This document shows positions 36,578 to 46,382 of a stretch of 64,000 nt of DNA, piece by piece. The position numbers and the translations under genes are program-made. The DNA comes from Sphingomonas sp. Leaf242 (GTDB taxonomy: Bacteria; Pseudomonadota; Alphaproteobacteria; Sphingomonadales; Sphingomonadaceae): positions 562,501 to 626,500 of the forward strand of contig NZ_LMLW01000008.1 in NCBI RefSeq assembly GCF_001422045.1, given 5' to 3'. Numbering within the stretch: the first letter of the stretch is position 1; each line of letters opens with the position of its first letter. The notes under the pieces are model-generated. The model was not told the DNA's origin and made no database searches. It was given only the letters and a program-made list of their open reading frames with translations.

Positions 36578-37965
36578 CCGCGCTCACCCATCACCTGTCG
36601 CTCGTCCGTCGCGCCTGGATCGAGGATCGCGCGACGCGTCGCGACCGTCGCATTCCGCTCGAGACCGCGTTCCTGCCCGCGGCGCTCGAGGTGATCGAAC
36701 GCCCGGTGTCGCCGACCGCGCGGATCACCGCGTGGCTGCTGCTCGGCGGGATGGCGGCGAGTGGGCTGTGGCTGACGCTCGGCCATGTCGATATCGTCGC
36801 GACCGCGGAAGGGCGGACGATTCCCGCCGACAGCGTCAAGCTGGTCCAATCGGTCAGCGGCGGTCTGGTTCGGCGGATCTGGGTGCATGACGGCGACGTC
36901 GTCAAGCGCGGCCAGCCGCTGGTCGATCTCGATCCAACGCTGTCGTCGGCCGACGAAGCGCAGGCGCGCCAAGCGCTGCTCACCGCCGAGATCGACGTCG
37001 CGCGCAACGCCGCGATCGTCGACGGGCTGAGCGGCGGGCGCGGCGTGTTCGTCGCTCCGCCCGGCACGCCCGCCGACGTGCTCGACACGCAGCGCCGGCT
37101 GGTCGCGGCGCAACTCGGCAGCGCGCGCGCGGCCGATGCCGGGCTCGCCGCCGCGCGTCGCTCCGCGCTCGCCGATGCGGCAGGGGCGGGCGATCAGATG
37201 CGCGCGCTCGACGCCAACCGGCCGCTGATGGAGCGCCAGGTCAAGGCGATCGAGACGCTGGCGGCGCGCGGCTATGCCAGTGGCCTGCGCGTGCTCGACA
37301 TGCAGCGCCAGCGGCACAGCGAGATGGGCAGCCGCGATGTCGCCGCGCAACAGCGCACGCGCGGGCTCTCGGAAGCGCAGCGGTTTGGCGAGGAACTCAA
37401 TCATTCGCGTGAAACGGCGCGCCAGACCGCGCTCGGCGATCTCGCCAAGGCGCAGTCGGATGCGATGCAGCGCCGCCAGGATCTCGCCAAGGCGAGCCAG
37501 CAGAGCCGGATGCAGCGGCTGGTCGCGCCGGTCGACGGCACCGTCCAGCAATTGGCGATCCACACCGTCGGCGGCGTCGTCGAGCCGGTCCGCGCGCTAA
37601 TGGTGGTGGTGCCCGACGGCAAGCTGACCGTCGAGGCCAAGCTGCTCAACCGCGACGCGGGCTTCGTCCACGCCGGCCAGCCGGTCGCGCTCAAGCTCGA
37701 GGCGTATCCGTTCACGCGGTTCGGCACCGTGCCCGGCCGGATCGTCTCGGTCAGCCGCGACGCGGTGCAGGACGAGAAGGGGCCGTCCTATTACATGGCG
37801 CGGATCGCGATGGACCAGCGCACGGTCACCGCTGACGGGCGTCAGATGGTCCTGACCCCCGGCCTCGCGGTCACCGCGGATATCCGCACCGGTCGTCGCC
37901 GCCTGCTCGACTACATGCTCGACCCGGTATCGCGCGATGTCTCCGAAGCAGCGCGAGAGCGGTAG
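36574..37965 (+). CDS. Type I secretion periplasmic adaptor (HlyD family)
   Basis: A 463-residue membrane fusion protein that links the ABC exporter to an outer-membrane TolC channel. It has a cytoplasmic N-terminal part, one membrane helix (about residues 48-70), a lipoyl-like half motif (GGLVRRIWVHDGDVVKRGQP), a long alpha-helical coiled-coil hairpin (about 130-330) and the second lipoyl/beta-barrel part (LVAPVDGTVQQLAIHTVGGV and VKLEAYP-like ALKLEAYPFTRFG). It is translationally coupled to the exporter. Confidence 0.95.
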   Translation: MTALTHHLSLVRRAWIEDRATRRDRRIPLETAFLPAALEVIERPVSPTARITAWLLLGGMAASGLWLTLGHVDIVATAEGRTIPADSVKLVQSVSGGLVRRIWVHDGDVVKRGQPLVDLDPTLSSADEAQARQALLTAEIDVARNAAIVDGLSGGRGVFVAPPGTPADVLDTQRRLVAAQLGSARAADAGLAAARRSALADAAGAGDQMRALDANRPLMERQVKAIETLAARGYASGLRVLDMQRQRHSEMGSRDVAAQQRTRGLSEAQRFGEELNHSRETARQTALGDLAKAQSDAMQRRQDLAKASQQSRMQRLVAPVDGTVQQLAIHTVGGVVEPVRALMVVVPDGKLTVEAKLLNRDAGFVHAGQPVALKLEAYPFTRFGTVPGRIVSVSRDAVQDEKGPSYYMARIAMDQRTVTADGRQMVLTPGLAVTADIRTGRRRLLDYMLDPVSRDVSEAARER

Positions 37966-37996
37966 GGGTGGGCGCATCCGCACCGGATGTGCCGCA

Positions 37997-38055
37997 TCAT
38001 CTTGCGCCCATGCTGCAAGATGACCTAGAGGGCCCGCGGCGCGATATCGCGGGCC
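37997..38055. terminator. Two tandem hairpins after the secretion genes
   Basis: Stem TCATCTTGC/GCAAGATGA (9 bp, 9-base loop, 37997-38023) and stem GGCCCGCG/CGCGGGCC (8 bp, 38031-38055). They lie 32 bases after the adaptor stop with no T-run. They probably mark the end of the secretion operon. Confidence 0.45.
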
Positions 38056-38143
38056 AGGCCTCTTGGTCCATCGACCGAACGCGGGTTTCCCACAGTCCGT
38101 TTCGATCGACTTCGGATGCGACGGGCGAGGCGGATCGGAACGA

Positions 38144-39214
38144 ATGCAGATGACGGATAAGCCCGGAACGGTAGTTCGGCGAGAGCGCGATGTCGCCGCC
38201 GATATCTTGCGCGGGTTGGCGATCGTGCTGGTCGTCTATGGCCATCACGCGCGTGGCGTCATGAAGAATCCCGATGCCTCGGGTATGCTGCAGGTGCTCC
38301 AGGCGATCGATTTCGCGATCTACACGACGCACATGCCGGTGTTCTTCCTGGTCGCGGGCTACAACGCGTTCTTCTCGATCCGCAAGGTCGCGGCCGGACA
38401 TTATCTCCGGTCGCGGGGATGGGCGATCGTCTATCCCTATGTGCTGTGGTCCGCCCTGTTCTGGGCGAGCATGACGGCGGCGCGGCTGATCATCCACGTC
38501 AACGGCGACCTCCCTCTCGATGCGCTGCTGCATATCGCGACGCACCCGATCGGCATCTTCTGGTTCCTGTACGCGCTGCTGCTCATGCAATTGGCGGCCT
38601 TGCTGTTCGCCGGGCGCGCCACGGTTGCCGCCGGTGCCGCCGCGCTCGCGTTGCTGGCCTTCACGTTTCTGTCCGACGCGCCGCCGACCGACGTCGTGCC
38701 GCAGATGATCGTTCACGCGCCGTATTTCGTGGCGGGTCTATGGCTGGCGCAGCATGGCCGCAAACTGATGCACCCGATCCGTTCGCCGATCGGCATCGCC
38801 CTCGCCGCGATCCTGTTCGTCGCGGCTGCGCTGGCCTTATGGCGGCGTGGCGATGTCGTGGCGGTCAGCCTGTGGACAATCCCGGTGTCGATGCTGGGTC
38901 TGTCGCTGATGATGACGCTGGCCTGTGCGCTGGCACCCGCCGGGCGCGCCGGTCGTCATCTGGCCTGGCTCGGGATGGTATCTCTGCCGATCTACCTGAT
39001 GCACGTCATCTTCCTGCCGACGGCGCCGCGGCTTCTCGCGACGCTGCATCTGCGTAGCGTTCCGCTCGATCTGGCGTTCGGCACCGCCGTCGGGCTGTAT
39101 GTTCCGGTCGCCGTCTTCATGCTGGCCGAGCGGCTCGGCATGGCGGACTGGGCCGCGCTGACCGGCAAGTCGCCGTTCAAACGGCACCGGCCGGCCCCGT
39201 CACCAATCAGGTAG
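38144..39214 (+). CDS. Membrane acyltransferase (acyltransferase 3 family)
   Basis: A 356-residue polytopic protein with about ten helices. The N-terminal motif DILRGLAIVLVVYGHHARG fits the R-x10-H active-site pattern of AT3 family O-acyltransferases (OafA/ExoZ-like), with HMPVFFLVAGY in the second helix pair. It likely puts acetyl or other acyl groups on a polysaccharide subunit at the inner membrane. The ATG at 38144 has GGAAC upstream. Its end overlaps the converging polymerase gene by eight bases. Confidence 0.85.
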   Translation: MQMTDKPGTVVRRERDVAADILRGLAIVLVVYGHHARGVMKNPDASGMLQVLQAIDFAIYTTHMPVFFLVAGYNAFFSIRKVAAGHYLRSRGWAIVYPYVLWSALFWASMTAARLIIHVNGDLPLDALLHIATHPIGIFWFLYALLLMQLAALLFAGRATVAAGAAALALLAFTFLSDAPPTDVVPQMIVHAPYFVAGLWLAQHGRKLMHPIRSPIGIALAAILFVAAALALWRRGDVVAVSLWTIPVSMLGLSLMMTLACALAPAGRAGRHLAWLGMVSLPIYLMHVIFLPTAPRLLATLHLRSVPLDLAFGTAVGLYVPVAVFMLAERLGMADWAALTGKSPFKRHRPAPSPIR

Positions 39215-40532
39215 AGACTGCGGCATCGGTTTCGGCCGAGCGGAGCGCGCGCCGCTGCCAGGGCTTGCCGCGCAGGAACATGTCCGAAAACGCATAGCCG
39301 ATCGAGATCGTCGCGAACGACGGACCGTAGCACTGCACCGTGATCGTGTAGATGTTGAGGATGAAGATCATCACCAGCTTCGACCGGATCTTGGTGCGGA
39401 ACGGCGCGATCGCCATGCCGACCATGAAGACCAGCCACGGAACCCCCATCATCAGGTACGTGCTGAGATAGAAATTATCGACCGGTACGGTGTATCCCGA
39501 CATATCCGTATAGGCCATCGGATAGGAGAAGCAGCCGAGCCCGCAGCCGACGAACAGGCCGGCGGGAAAGAGATCCGACAGGTAGGTGAAAGGTAGCTGC
39601 CAGCTGTTGTTGATTCGGTCCTGGAGACTGAACAGGGACGAACTCATCTCGGACAGGTCGACGCCGCCGAGAACCGCGATCAGCACGAACGGAATCGGCA
39701 CGCACAGGAACGACCATTTGGCGAGATTGCGCTCGATGTCGTATTTCTTCAACGACGGCATCAGGATCTCGGTGGCGAGATAATAGAGCGCGAAGCAGAC
39801 CGCGACCAGCATCGCCGACCGGCTGGTGCTGATATGGATCGCCCAGTAGATCACCGGCCACAATGCCAGATTGAGCCACTTGGGAATCCGGTGGAACAGC
39901 ATCAGATACGGAAAGACGACCATGTACGCGGCCATCGTGCTGTCGCCGGCCAGCCCGCCGTATCGCACGACGCCGTCGATCCACCAGACCCGGCCGACTT
40001 CCTTGCTGTTGCCGAAATTCTCGAACTCCGCGCCCGTCCAGGGATAATCGAAATAGGGCGCGGCGATCAGGCCGACGATCGAGGCGATCATCAGCCCGAT
40101 CATCATATACCGCACGAACTTGTACTGCGTGATGTCGCTGCCGCAGAGCGCCAGACCGACGTAGAACGGAAAGAACAGCTTGAGCGACGAGATCAGCGCA
40201 AACGGCGATTCGGACATGAAGACATAGCCGACCATCGCCGCAGTGATCGTGTTGAGGACCAGCAGAATGGCGAAGGGCGAGCGGTTTCGAAACGCGATAT
40301 GCCAGGCGAAATAGCCGAAGGCGCCGATCGAGAGCAGGTCGGGGATGAACCACACCGGCGACAGATGCGTCAGCGCAAGCGCCCAGCGCAGCACCGCGGT
40401 CAGCGTATCGCGAAACGCGAACATCAGGAACAGACCAGCCAGCAGCTTGTTGGCCAGTTCCTGGTTCATGCTCGTCGACCAGTTCCGCTGGACCGTCGTC
40501 CGGGCGGGAAATGCATCGATCGTGGTAGCCAT
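39207..40532 (-). CDS. Wzy-like polysaccharide polymerase
   Basis: A 441-residue integral membrane protein with about ten to eleven hydrophobic segments and a large periplasmic loop between the later helices (about residues 275-340), the layout of O-antigen/EPS polymerases. Motifs such as GGLAGDSTMAAYMVVFPYL and ISTSRSAMLVAV recall the Wzy/WaaL superfamily. It would join lipid-linked repeat units in the periplasm. It is the second gene of a two-gene unit with an acyltransferase (TGATG overlap). Assignment is by topology and context, as Wzy sequences are poorly conserved. Confidence 0.75.
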   Translation of the reverse strand: MATTIDAFPARTTVQRNWSTSMNQELANKLLAGLFLMFAFRDTLTAVLRWALALTHLSPVWFIPDLLSIGAFGYFAWHIAFRNRSPFAILLVLNTITAAMVGYVFMSESPFALISSLKLFFPFYVGLALCGSDITQYKFVRYMMIGLMIASIVGLIAAPYFDYPWTGAEFENFGNSKEVGRVWWIDGVVRYGGLAGDSTMAAYMVVFPYLMLFHRIPKWLNLALWPVIYWAIHISTSRSAMLVAVCFALYYLATEILMPSLKKYDIERNLAKWSFLCVPIPFVLIAVLGGVDLSEMSSSLFSLQDRINNSWQLPFTYLSDLFPAGLFVGCGLGCFSYPMAYTDMSGYTVPVDNFYLSTYLMMGVPWLVFMVGMAIAPFRTKIRSKLVMIFILNIYTITVQCYGPSFATISIGYAFSDMFLRGKPWQRRALRSAETDAAVST

Positions 40533-41668
40533 CAGCGAGTTTCCGGTTCTTCAGTGACGATGACGCCGGCGCGGCCGGGCGCGGGCTGGCCGTCGCCCAT
40601 ACCAGTGCTGCCGAAGCGACTCCAGCGGCGGCTGAGAAACGCGAGCATCGGCTTTTCGATGAAGCGGTGGACGATGACCGCGCCGATCACCGCGCCGACG
40701 AACACGAGCGGCAGCAGCAGTTCCGGTGCGCGGTCCAGGATGCCGAGCTTCTGCGCGATCACCTGGGCCAGCTTGATCGCGATCGGATGCGACAGGTACA
40801 GCGCGTAGGACGCGTCGCCACCCGCGACCAGCAGACGGGTCAGGCCGGTGGGGGCGACCTGGCGTCCGCCGACCGGCTCCAGCCCGAGGACGGCCGCTGC
40901 CATGATCAACGTGGCGGGGATACCGCCGGTGACGATCCGGCCGATCGTGTCGTAGGCGTCGGTCTGATACCCGATCACCGCGAGCACCAGCGCGAACGGG
41001 ATCGTCGCGAGCGCGATCGGGCGGGGAATACGGACGCCCTTCAGGAACAGGTGCGCGAGCCCGATCCCCGCGAGGAACTCACCGGTCAGCGGATAGCCCC
41101 AGAAATGCAGCATCCGCCAGTCGGCCGGGGCAAGATGCGCGACGGCCATCAGCCCGAGGATCGCGGCGACGATGATCGCGATGCCGGTGGCGCGACGGAA
41201 CGGCAGCGCGATCGCGAACACCGCGTAGAACATCATTTCGTAGTTCAGCGTCCAGCCCAGCGTGAACACCGGAAAACAATAGTCGCCGCACACCGGCCCC
41301 GGCAGGAACAGGTACGAGAACACGATGTTCAGCGTGCCGGGTCGCGGCGCGCCGGTCGCGACCAGTACGGCCAGCGCAAGCGTGGTGAACAGCCAGTAGA
41401 GCGGCGCGACGCGGATCAGACGACGGCGCAGAAAGTCTGCGGCGGCGCCTGCCTTCCCGAACCGGTCGTGCATCATGTAGTACATCACGAAGCCCGAGAT
41501 CACGAAGAAGACGTCGACCCCCAGTCCCCAGTCGAGCGGGACGAAGCTCCAGTATCCGGCGCGTGCGCCGAGATGATCGACCAGCGCGTGCTGGCTATGC
41601 CCGCAGAGTACGAGAAAGGCCGCTAGGAAACGCAGGATCTGGAGGCTGTCTATCCGGCCTAGACGCAT
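40532..41668 (-). CDS. Membrane acyltransferase (acyltransferase 3 family)
   Basis: A 378-residue AT3 family protein. It has IDSLQILRFLAAFLVLCGHS (R-x10-H pattern) at the N-terminus, VDVFFVISGFVMYYM in helix 2, and a closing SYALYLSHPIAIKLAQV block. It is more canonical (OafA-like) than the acyltransferases at 38.1 and 45.1 kb. It is the upstream gene of the polymerase unit and is divergent from the flippase gene across 285 bases that show no other gene. Confidence 0.9.
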   Translation of the reverse strand: MRLGRIDSLQILRFLAAFLVLCGHSQHALVDHLGARAGYWSFVPLDWGLGVDVFFVISGFVMYYMMHDRFGKAGAAADFLRRRLIRVAPLYWLFTTLALAVLVATGAPRPGTLNIVFSYLFLPGPVCGDYCFPVFTLGWTLNYEMMFYAVFAIALPFRRATGIAIIVAAILGLMAVAHLAPADWRMLHFWGYPLTGEFLAGIGLAHLFLKGVRIPRPIALATIPFALVLAVIGYQTDAYDTIGRIVTGGIPATLIMAAAVLGLEPVGGRQVAPTGLTRLLVAGGDASYALYLSHPIAIKLAQVIAQKLGILDRAPELLLPLVFVGAVIGAVIVHRFIEKPMLAFLSRRWSRFGSTGMGDGQPAPGRAGVIVTEEPETR

Positions 41669-41953
41669 CGGGAAAACCTTAGGTTGGGAATCTACTCACT
41701 GCTGAATGCACTCTGCAACGTCAATTGCGGAAAATTACGGTGCGGTGCAGCACGCCCCGAAACGAGGCAGGTCGGCCGCCCGAACCGATCGTTTTTCGCG
41801 GTCCGCCGGTCGCGAGTAGGGTCGGGTGGGATCGGCGTGGGTGGACGTGCGGGACCGAAATCGCCTAGTGGCATGCTGTGGTGCAGTATGACCCGGCAGT
41901 CGGCCGGCGATCGGGTTCTGTGCCGATGTCCTAGCGGAGAGACCGCCCTCGTC

Positions 41954-43270
41954 ATGTCTGTCTTACTGACACGATTGATCCGCGGTGGCGCGCCGAACAT
42001 GGTTCTGCGTGGTTCGACGCTGTTCCTTCGATTCGCGCTGTCCTTTTACATCGTCAGCCAGCTTGGTCTGGCGGCGGCGGGCGTCTATGGCCTGGCGATC
42101 GGTGCGATCGGCATCGTGCCAGCGACGGTCGGTTGGGGCCTGAACTATTTCGTGTCGCGCGAAGTGGTCGGGCATACCCCTGCGACCGCCGCGCCGCTGA
42201 TCCGCGACCGGCTGATCATCACCTTCGCGTCGTTGCTCGCGGGCACGCTGATCGCGGTGCCGGTGCTGGTCTGGCAGACCGGCGGGATCACGCAGACGCA
42301 GGTGCTGATCCTGATCCTCTTGTGGCTCGAGACGGTCGCGCTCGACATCTACATGCCGATGATCGGGCTCGAACTCGCGCTGTTCGCCAACGTCCTCGTG
42401 TTCGTCCGCTCCGCCTTGTGGATCCCGATCGTCGTCGCGATCGGGTTCGCGCTGCCGGCGCTGAAGACGCTCGACATGATCTTCATCGGCTGGATCCTGA
42501 GCCACGTGCTCGCGATCGCGATGCTGTTCGTCTATCTGCGCCGCTGGCCGATGAAGGCGAGCCTGCGCGAGGAAAAGAAGCTGAGCGTGCTCGTCACGCG
42601 GGCCCGCCGCGCCTGGTACATCTATTTCAGCGACCTCGGCATCGTCGGGCTGGGCTATGCCGATCGCTTCATCCTGAACGCGCTGCTCGGGCTGGTCGCG
42701 ACGGGTATCTACAGCTTCTATTTCTCGATCACCAACGCGCTCCAGACCTTGATCTCGACCGCCGTCGTGCAGCTCGCGCTGCCGCGGATGGTGCGTGCGT
42801 TCCGCGGCGGCGACCCGGTCGAGTGGCAGGCCGAACTGCGCCGCCAGATGATCAAGACGATGACCTTCGCCGCGGTGTTCAGCGTCGGCATCTTCCTCGC
42901 GACCGAGATGATCTTCTACTTCGCGCCGGCGGGGCGCTTCCCGGTATTTCGCGTGCTGCTCGCGATCATGCTGCTCGCGGCGACGATCCGTTCGGGCTCG
43001 GACCTGCTCAACGTGTCGATCACCAGCATGGGGCGCGACCGGATGTACGCGGTCAACAATGTCGCAGGCGTGATCGTCGCGATCGCGTTCGGCACCGGGT
43101 TCATGTATTTCTTCGGGCTGATCGGGGCGGGGCTGTCGGCCGCGGCTACCGCCAGCACGCTGTTCATCGTCCGTTTGCTCTATCTGCGGCATGTGCTCCG
43201 CAAGATGAAGCAGCCCGAGCCTTTCTCGCAAACGGGGGGCGGCTCGGCAACGGAGATGCCCCGCCTATGA
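41954..43270 (+). CDS. Wzx-like flippase (polysaccharide biosynthesis/MOP superfamily)
   Basis: A 438-residue protein with about twelve to fourteen membrane helices of the MOP superfamily. The N-terminal RGSTLFLRFALSFYIVSQLG and the repeated helix-pair layout fit lipid-linked oligosaccharide flippases. It would turn the undecaprenyl-linked repeat unit from the cytoplasmic to the periplasmic face. The ATG at 41954 is taken because it precedes the first helix; its ribosome site is weak. It is coupled to the next gene by ATGA. Confidence 0.85.
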   Translation: MSVLLTRLIRGGAPNMVLRGSTLFLRFALSFYIVSQLGLAAAGVYGLAIGAIGIVPATVGWGLNYFVSREVVGHTPATAAPLIRDRLIITFASLLAGTLIAVPVLVWQTGGITQTQVLILILLWLETVALDIYMPMIGLELALFANVLVFVRSALWIPIVVAIGFALPALKTLDMIFIGWILSHVLAIAMLFVYLRRWPMKASLREEKKLSVLVTRARRAWYIYFSDLGIVGLGYADRFILNALLGLVATGIYSFYFSITNALQTLISTAVVQLALPRMVRAFRGGDPVEWQAELRRQMIKTMTFAAVFSVGIFLATEMIFYFAPAGRFPVFRVLLAIMLLAATIRSGSDLLNVSITSMGRDRMYAVNNVAGVIVAIAFGTGFMYFFGLIGAGLSAAATASTLFIVRLLYLRHVLRKMKQPEPFSQTGGGSATEMPRL

Positions 43271-43845
43271 CCGATACGCCCATGACCGACACGCGCAAGA
43301 CCGCTGCCTGGGCGATTTTCGCCGAGCATCTTCGCGGCGATCTGGTGCGCGTCGCCAAGGTCGGCGGGCAGCGGCCGGGCGGTGCGTTCCTGGTCTATGC
43401 GTGGCTGTTCCTGCCGGGCTTCCGCTTCATCCTGCAGCACCGGATCCAGCGCCTGCTCGCGTCGCTGCCGGTGGTCGGACGGGTCGTCGCGCGGCTCTAT
43501 TGGGCGCGGACGTGTCGGCGATCGGGCTCCGAGATCGCCGCGATCGCGACTGTCGGCCCCGGCTGCTACATGCCGCACCCCTATGCGATCGTCCTCGGCG
43601 ACTGCACGCTCGGCCGCAACGTCGCGGTCCTGCAATGCGTCACGATCGGCAAGCGCGGCGACGATGCGCCGCGCGGGCCGATCATCGGCGACGATGTCGA
43701 GATCGGCGCGGGCGCGACCATCCTCGGCCCGATCACGATCGGTCGCGGGGCCAAGATCGGCGCGAACTCGGTGGTGCTGAAGGACGTGCCCGCGGGCGCG
43801 GTCGCCGCCGGATCGCCGGCGCGCATCCTCGGCGGCGCGCGATGA
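43267..43845 (+). CDS. Serine acetyltransferase-like hexapeptide protein
   Basis: A 192-residue left-handed beta-helix acyltransferase. The repeats run through YMPHPYAIVLGDCTLGRN, IIGDDVEIGAGATILGP and GRGAKIGANSVVLKDVP, the pattern of serine acetyltransferase (CysE-like) and related polysaccharide acetyltransferases. In this locus it more likely acetylates a sugar precursor than makes O-acetylserine. A paralogue lies at 52707-53264. It is coupled on both sides by ATGA overlaps. Confidence 0.85.
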   Translation: MTDTPMTDTRKTAAWAIFAEHLRGDLVRVAKVGGQRPGGAFLVYAWLFLPGFRFILQHRIQRLLASLPVVGRVVARLYWARTCRRSGSEIAAIATVGPGCYMPHPYAIVLGDCTLGRNVAVLQCVTIGKRGDDAPRGPIIGDDVEIGAGATILGPITIGRGAKIGANSVVLKDVPAGAVAAGSPARILGGAR

Positions 43846-45080
43846 CGGAGACTGCGGCGTCCGGTCGCCGAGCGCTGCAGGTCTTCTATATCGGTGCCGG
43901 CGATCCGGTCGATCCGCGCTCGGGCATGGACGTCGTCGCGCGCGCACACATCGCCGAGCTGGCCGCATCGCGCGCGATCGACCTGACCGGCGTCTTCACG
44001 ACGTTGCCCGCCGACACCCCTGCGCCCGCGTTCGGCGGCGTCGCCGGCTACCGCGCGGATACGAAGACTCCGTCCAAGGCGCGCAAGCTCGCGCATCTGT
44101 TGTCGGGTAAGCTGCTGATGAGCATCGGCTTCGTTTCGACTCCGGCGCGGCGCGCGATCCGCGCGGGACTGGCGGCGCAACCCGATCTGATCGTGGTCGA
44201 CCATATCCAGGCGCTCGCGAACGTGTCGCTGTGGCGGCTCGTGCTGGGGCGCACGCCCTTCGTCTTCATCGCACACAACGTTACCCCGGACACGCTGGTC
44301 GATGGTGCGCGGCTGCGGAAATCGCGCGCGTCGGCGGCGTTCCTCCGCGTCGAGGCGGTGCAGGCATGGCTGATCGAGGCGCTGCTGCTGCGGCGTGCGG
44401 CGCGGACCGTGTTCATCTCCGACAGCGATGCGCGCCACTATCGCGGGCTGACCGGCGCGAAGGGCGTCGCGCTGTGCCCGGTCATCGAGCGCGCGCCGGT
44501 TTCGGCGGTAAAGGCGATCGCGCCGCCATCCAACGACATCGACCATCGCCGCGTCCTGTTCATCGGCAGCCCCGGCTTCCCCCCCAATCGCGCCGCGATC
44601 GACTGGATCACGCGGTCGCTCGCGCCCGCGTTGCTGGCGCTCGACGCCCCCGCGATCGTGACGTTCATCGGCAAGGGCACGCGCGAGCATATCGGCACAC
44701 CCGCCGCCAATGTCGAAACACTGGGCTTCGTCGCCGACGACGAGATGGAGCGGTTGCTCGGCGCGTGCCTGTGCATGCTGAGCCCGGTCGTCCATGGTAG
44801 CGGGCTGAAGATCAAGATGCTCGAGGCGTTCGCCGCCGGCGCGCCGGTGATGGCGACGCCGCTGTCGCTCCAGGGCTTCGAATTCATGGGCGTGCCCGAA
44901 CTGCTCGACCTCGACCAGCCCGAGACCGCCGCCCGGCATATCCTCGGGCTCGCGCAGGACCCGGCAGCGGTCGAGGCGGCACGGACGCGTGTCCGCGAGC
45001 GCTGGGCCGCGCACAGCCGGCAGCGCGAGGGCGCCCTGGTCGATACGCTGATCGGAGCGCGCGCAGGACGTGCCGGATGA
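43842..45080 (+). CDS. Glycosyltransferase family 4-like protein
   Basis: A 412-residue GT-B fold enzyme. It has a Rossmann-like N-terminal domain and a C-terminal GT1/GT4 domain with VHGSGLKIKMLEAFAAGAPV near residue 320, the donor-binding region of the Glyco_trans_1_4 type. It would add one sugar to the growing lipid-linked unit in the cytoplasm; the sugar is unknown. The start ATG overlaps the stop of the hexapeptide gene. A longer open frame upstream lies in another gene and is rejected. Confidence 0.9.
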   Translation: MTETAASGRRALQVFYIGAGDPVDPRSGMDVVARAHIAELAASRAIDLTGVFTTLPADTPAPAFGGVAGYRADTKTPSKARKLAHLLSGKLLMSIGFVSTPARRAIRAGLAAQPDLIVVDHIQALANVSLWRLVLGRTPFVFIAHNVTPDTLVDGARLRKSRASAAFLRVEAVQAWLIEALLLRRAARTVFISDSDARHYRGLTGAKGVALCPVIERAPVSAVKAIAPPSNDIDHRRVLFIGSPGFPPNRAAIDWITRSLAPALLALDAPAIVTFIGKGTREHIGTPAANVETLGFVADDEMERLLGACLCMLSPVVHGSGLKIKMLEAFAAGAPVMATPLSLQGFEFMGVPELLDLDQPETAARHILGLAQDPAAVEAARTRVRERWAAHSRQREGALVDTLIGARAGRAG

Positions 45081-45111
45081 TGGCCCCGAAGACGGACAAG
45101 GAGCGGGCATC

Positions 45112-46260
45112 GTGAGCGAGCCGCAGACGCACGCAAAATCGACCGGTCCTTTCGGGACGAAGGTCAGGGTGCTCGATCCCAATTTGTCGCTCTATCTTGA
45201 TCTGCTGCGCCTCGTCGCGGCGTTCGAGGTGGTGCTCGGCCATGCCCGGCATTTCGTCATGCCCCGGCTGCCAGGGTTCATCTCGGGCCACACCGGTGAG
45301 GCGGTCGCGGTGTTCTTCGTGCTGTCGGGGTTCGTCATCGCGTTCGTCGCGGAGGAGAAGGAACACAGCCTGCGCGCCTATGCGACCGCGCGTCTGTCGC
45401 GGCTCTATTCGGTCTGCCTGATCGCGCTGCTGGCGGGGTTCGTCTGCGACATGATCACGCAGCGATATGGCGTGGTACCGCTCACCGATCACCCGTTCTA
45501 CGATCCCGCCTACCTCACCAACTTGCCGTTCGCGCTGACCTTCACCAACGAACTCTGGTTCAGCCACCGCGTGTTCGGTAGCAACGAACCCTATTGGTCG
45601 CTCGGGTTCGAAGCCGCCTATTACGTCATCTTCGCCGCGTTCTTCTATCTCGGGCGTGTGCGGGGTGCGGTGGTCGGTGTCCTGCTGATGCTTGCGTTCG
45701 GACCGAAGGTGGTCGCGTACATGCCGATCTGGCTGTTCGGGCTGCTCGCCTACCGCCATGTTCGCGCCGGCCGCGTGACGATGCCGAAGCGGCTGGCGCT
45801 CGCCGCGTTCGTCGCGACGTTGCTCGCCTATTTCGTGGTGAAGCGGACGTTGGAGCATTGGGCGTGGCCGATGTACGACCAAGCCGACCTGGCGCAGTTG
45901 GCGAAGAGCTTCGTGTATTTCGCGCTCGTCGGCGGGCTGATCACCGTCAACATCATCGCGTTCCGGCGCGCGACCGAAGGGCGGACGATCTTCCCCGCCG
46001 GCATCGCCCGCGCGATCCGCTGGTTGGCCGGAGCAAGCTTCACGCTGTATCTGGTCCACCAGCCGTTCTTCCTCATGCTGGCGTCGGTTTTCCCGAAGCT
46101 GCGCGCGAGTGCGTTTGGTGGGCCAGTGGCAATCGTCGCCGCGGTGATCCTCGCGCTGCTGATCGCCGAAGTGTCGGAGCGTCGCAAGCGTGTGTTCCAG
46201 CGCGCGTTCGGCAAGCTGCTCGGCGTCGGATCGCCGTCCCGATCGACGGTCGTTTTGTAA
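45112..46260 (+). CDS. Membrane acyltransferase (acyltransferase 3 family)
   Basis: A 382-residue AT3 family protein with about ten helices. It has DLLRLVAAFEVVLGHARHFV (R-x10-H pattern), EAVAVFFVLSGFVIAFV in the second helix, and SFTLYLVHQPFFLMLAS near the end. The GTG at 45112 has AAGGAG nine bases upstream and is preferred to the GTG at 45070, which lacks a site. It is the third acyltransferase of this type in the locus, so the polymer is probably heavily O-acylated. Confidence 0.85.
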   Translation: MSEPQTHAKSTGPFGTKVRVLDPNLSLYLDLLRLVAAFEVVLGHARHFVMPRLPGFISGHTGEAVAVFFVLSGFVIAFVAEEKEHSLRAYATARLSRLYSVCLIALLAGFVCDMITQRYGVVPLTDHPFYDPAYLTNLPFALTFTNELWFSHRVFGSNEPYWSLGFEAAYYVIFAAFFYLGRVRGAVVGVLLMLAFGPKVVAYMPIWLFGLLAYRHVRAGRVTMPKRLALAAFVATLLAYFVVKRTLEHWAWPMYDQADLAQLAKSFVYFALVGGLITVNIIAFRRATEGRTIFPAGIARAIRWLAGASFTLYLVHQPFFLMLASVFPKLRASAFGGPVAIVAAVILALLIAEVSERRKRVFQRAFGKLLGVGSPSRSTVVL

Positions 46261-46382
46261 TAATCTTCGGAGCAAAACAAATATTAGTTAAGATCGAAGA
46301 AACTATAGAATAACAGCAATTTTTCATTGCATGCCACCTAGATAGAGCGAGGGTTCAGGGTTTCGCCCGCACTAGGGAACAG

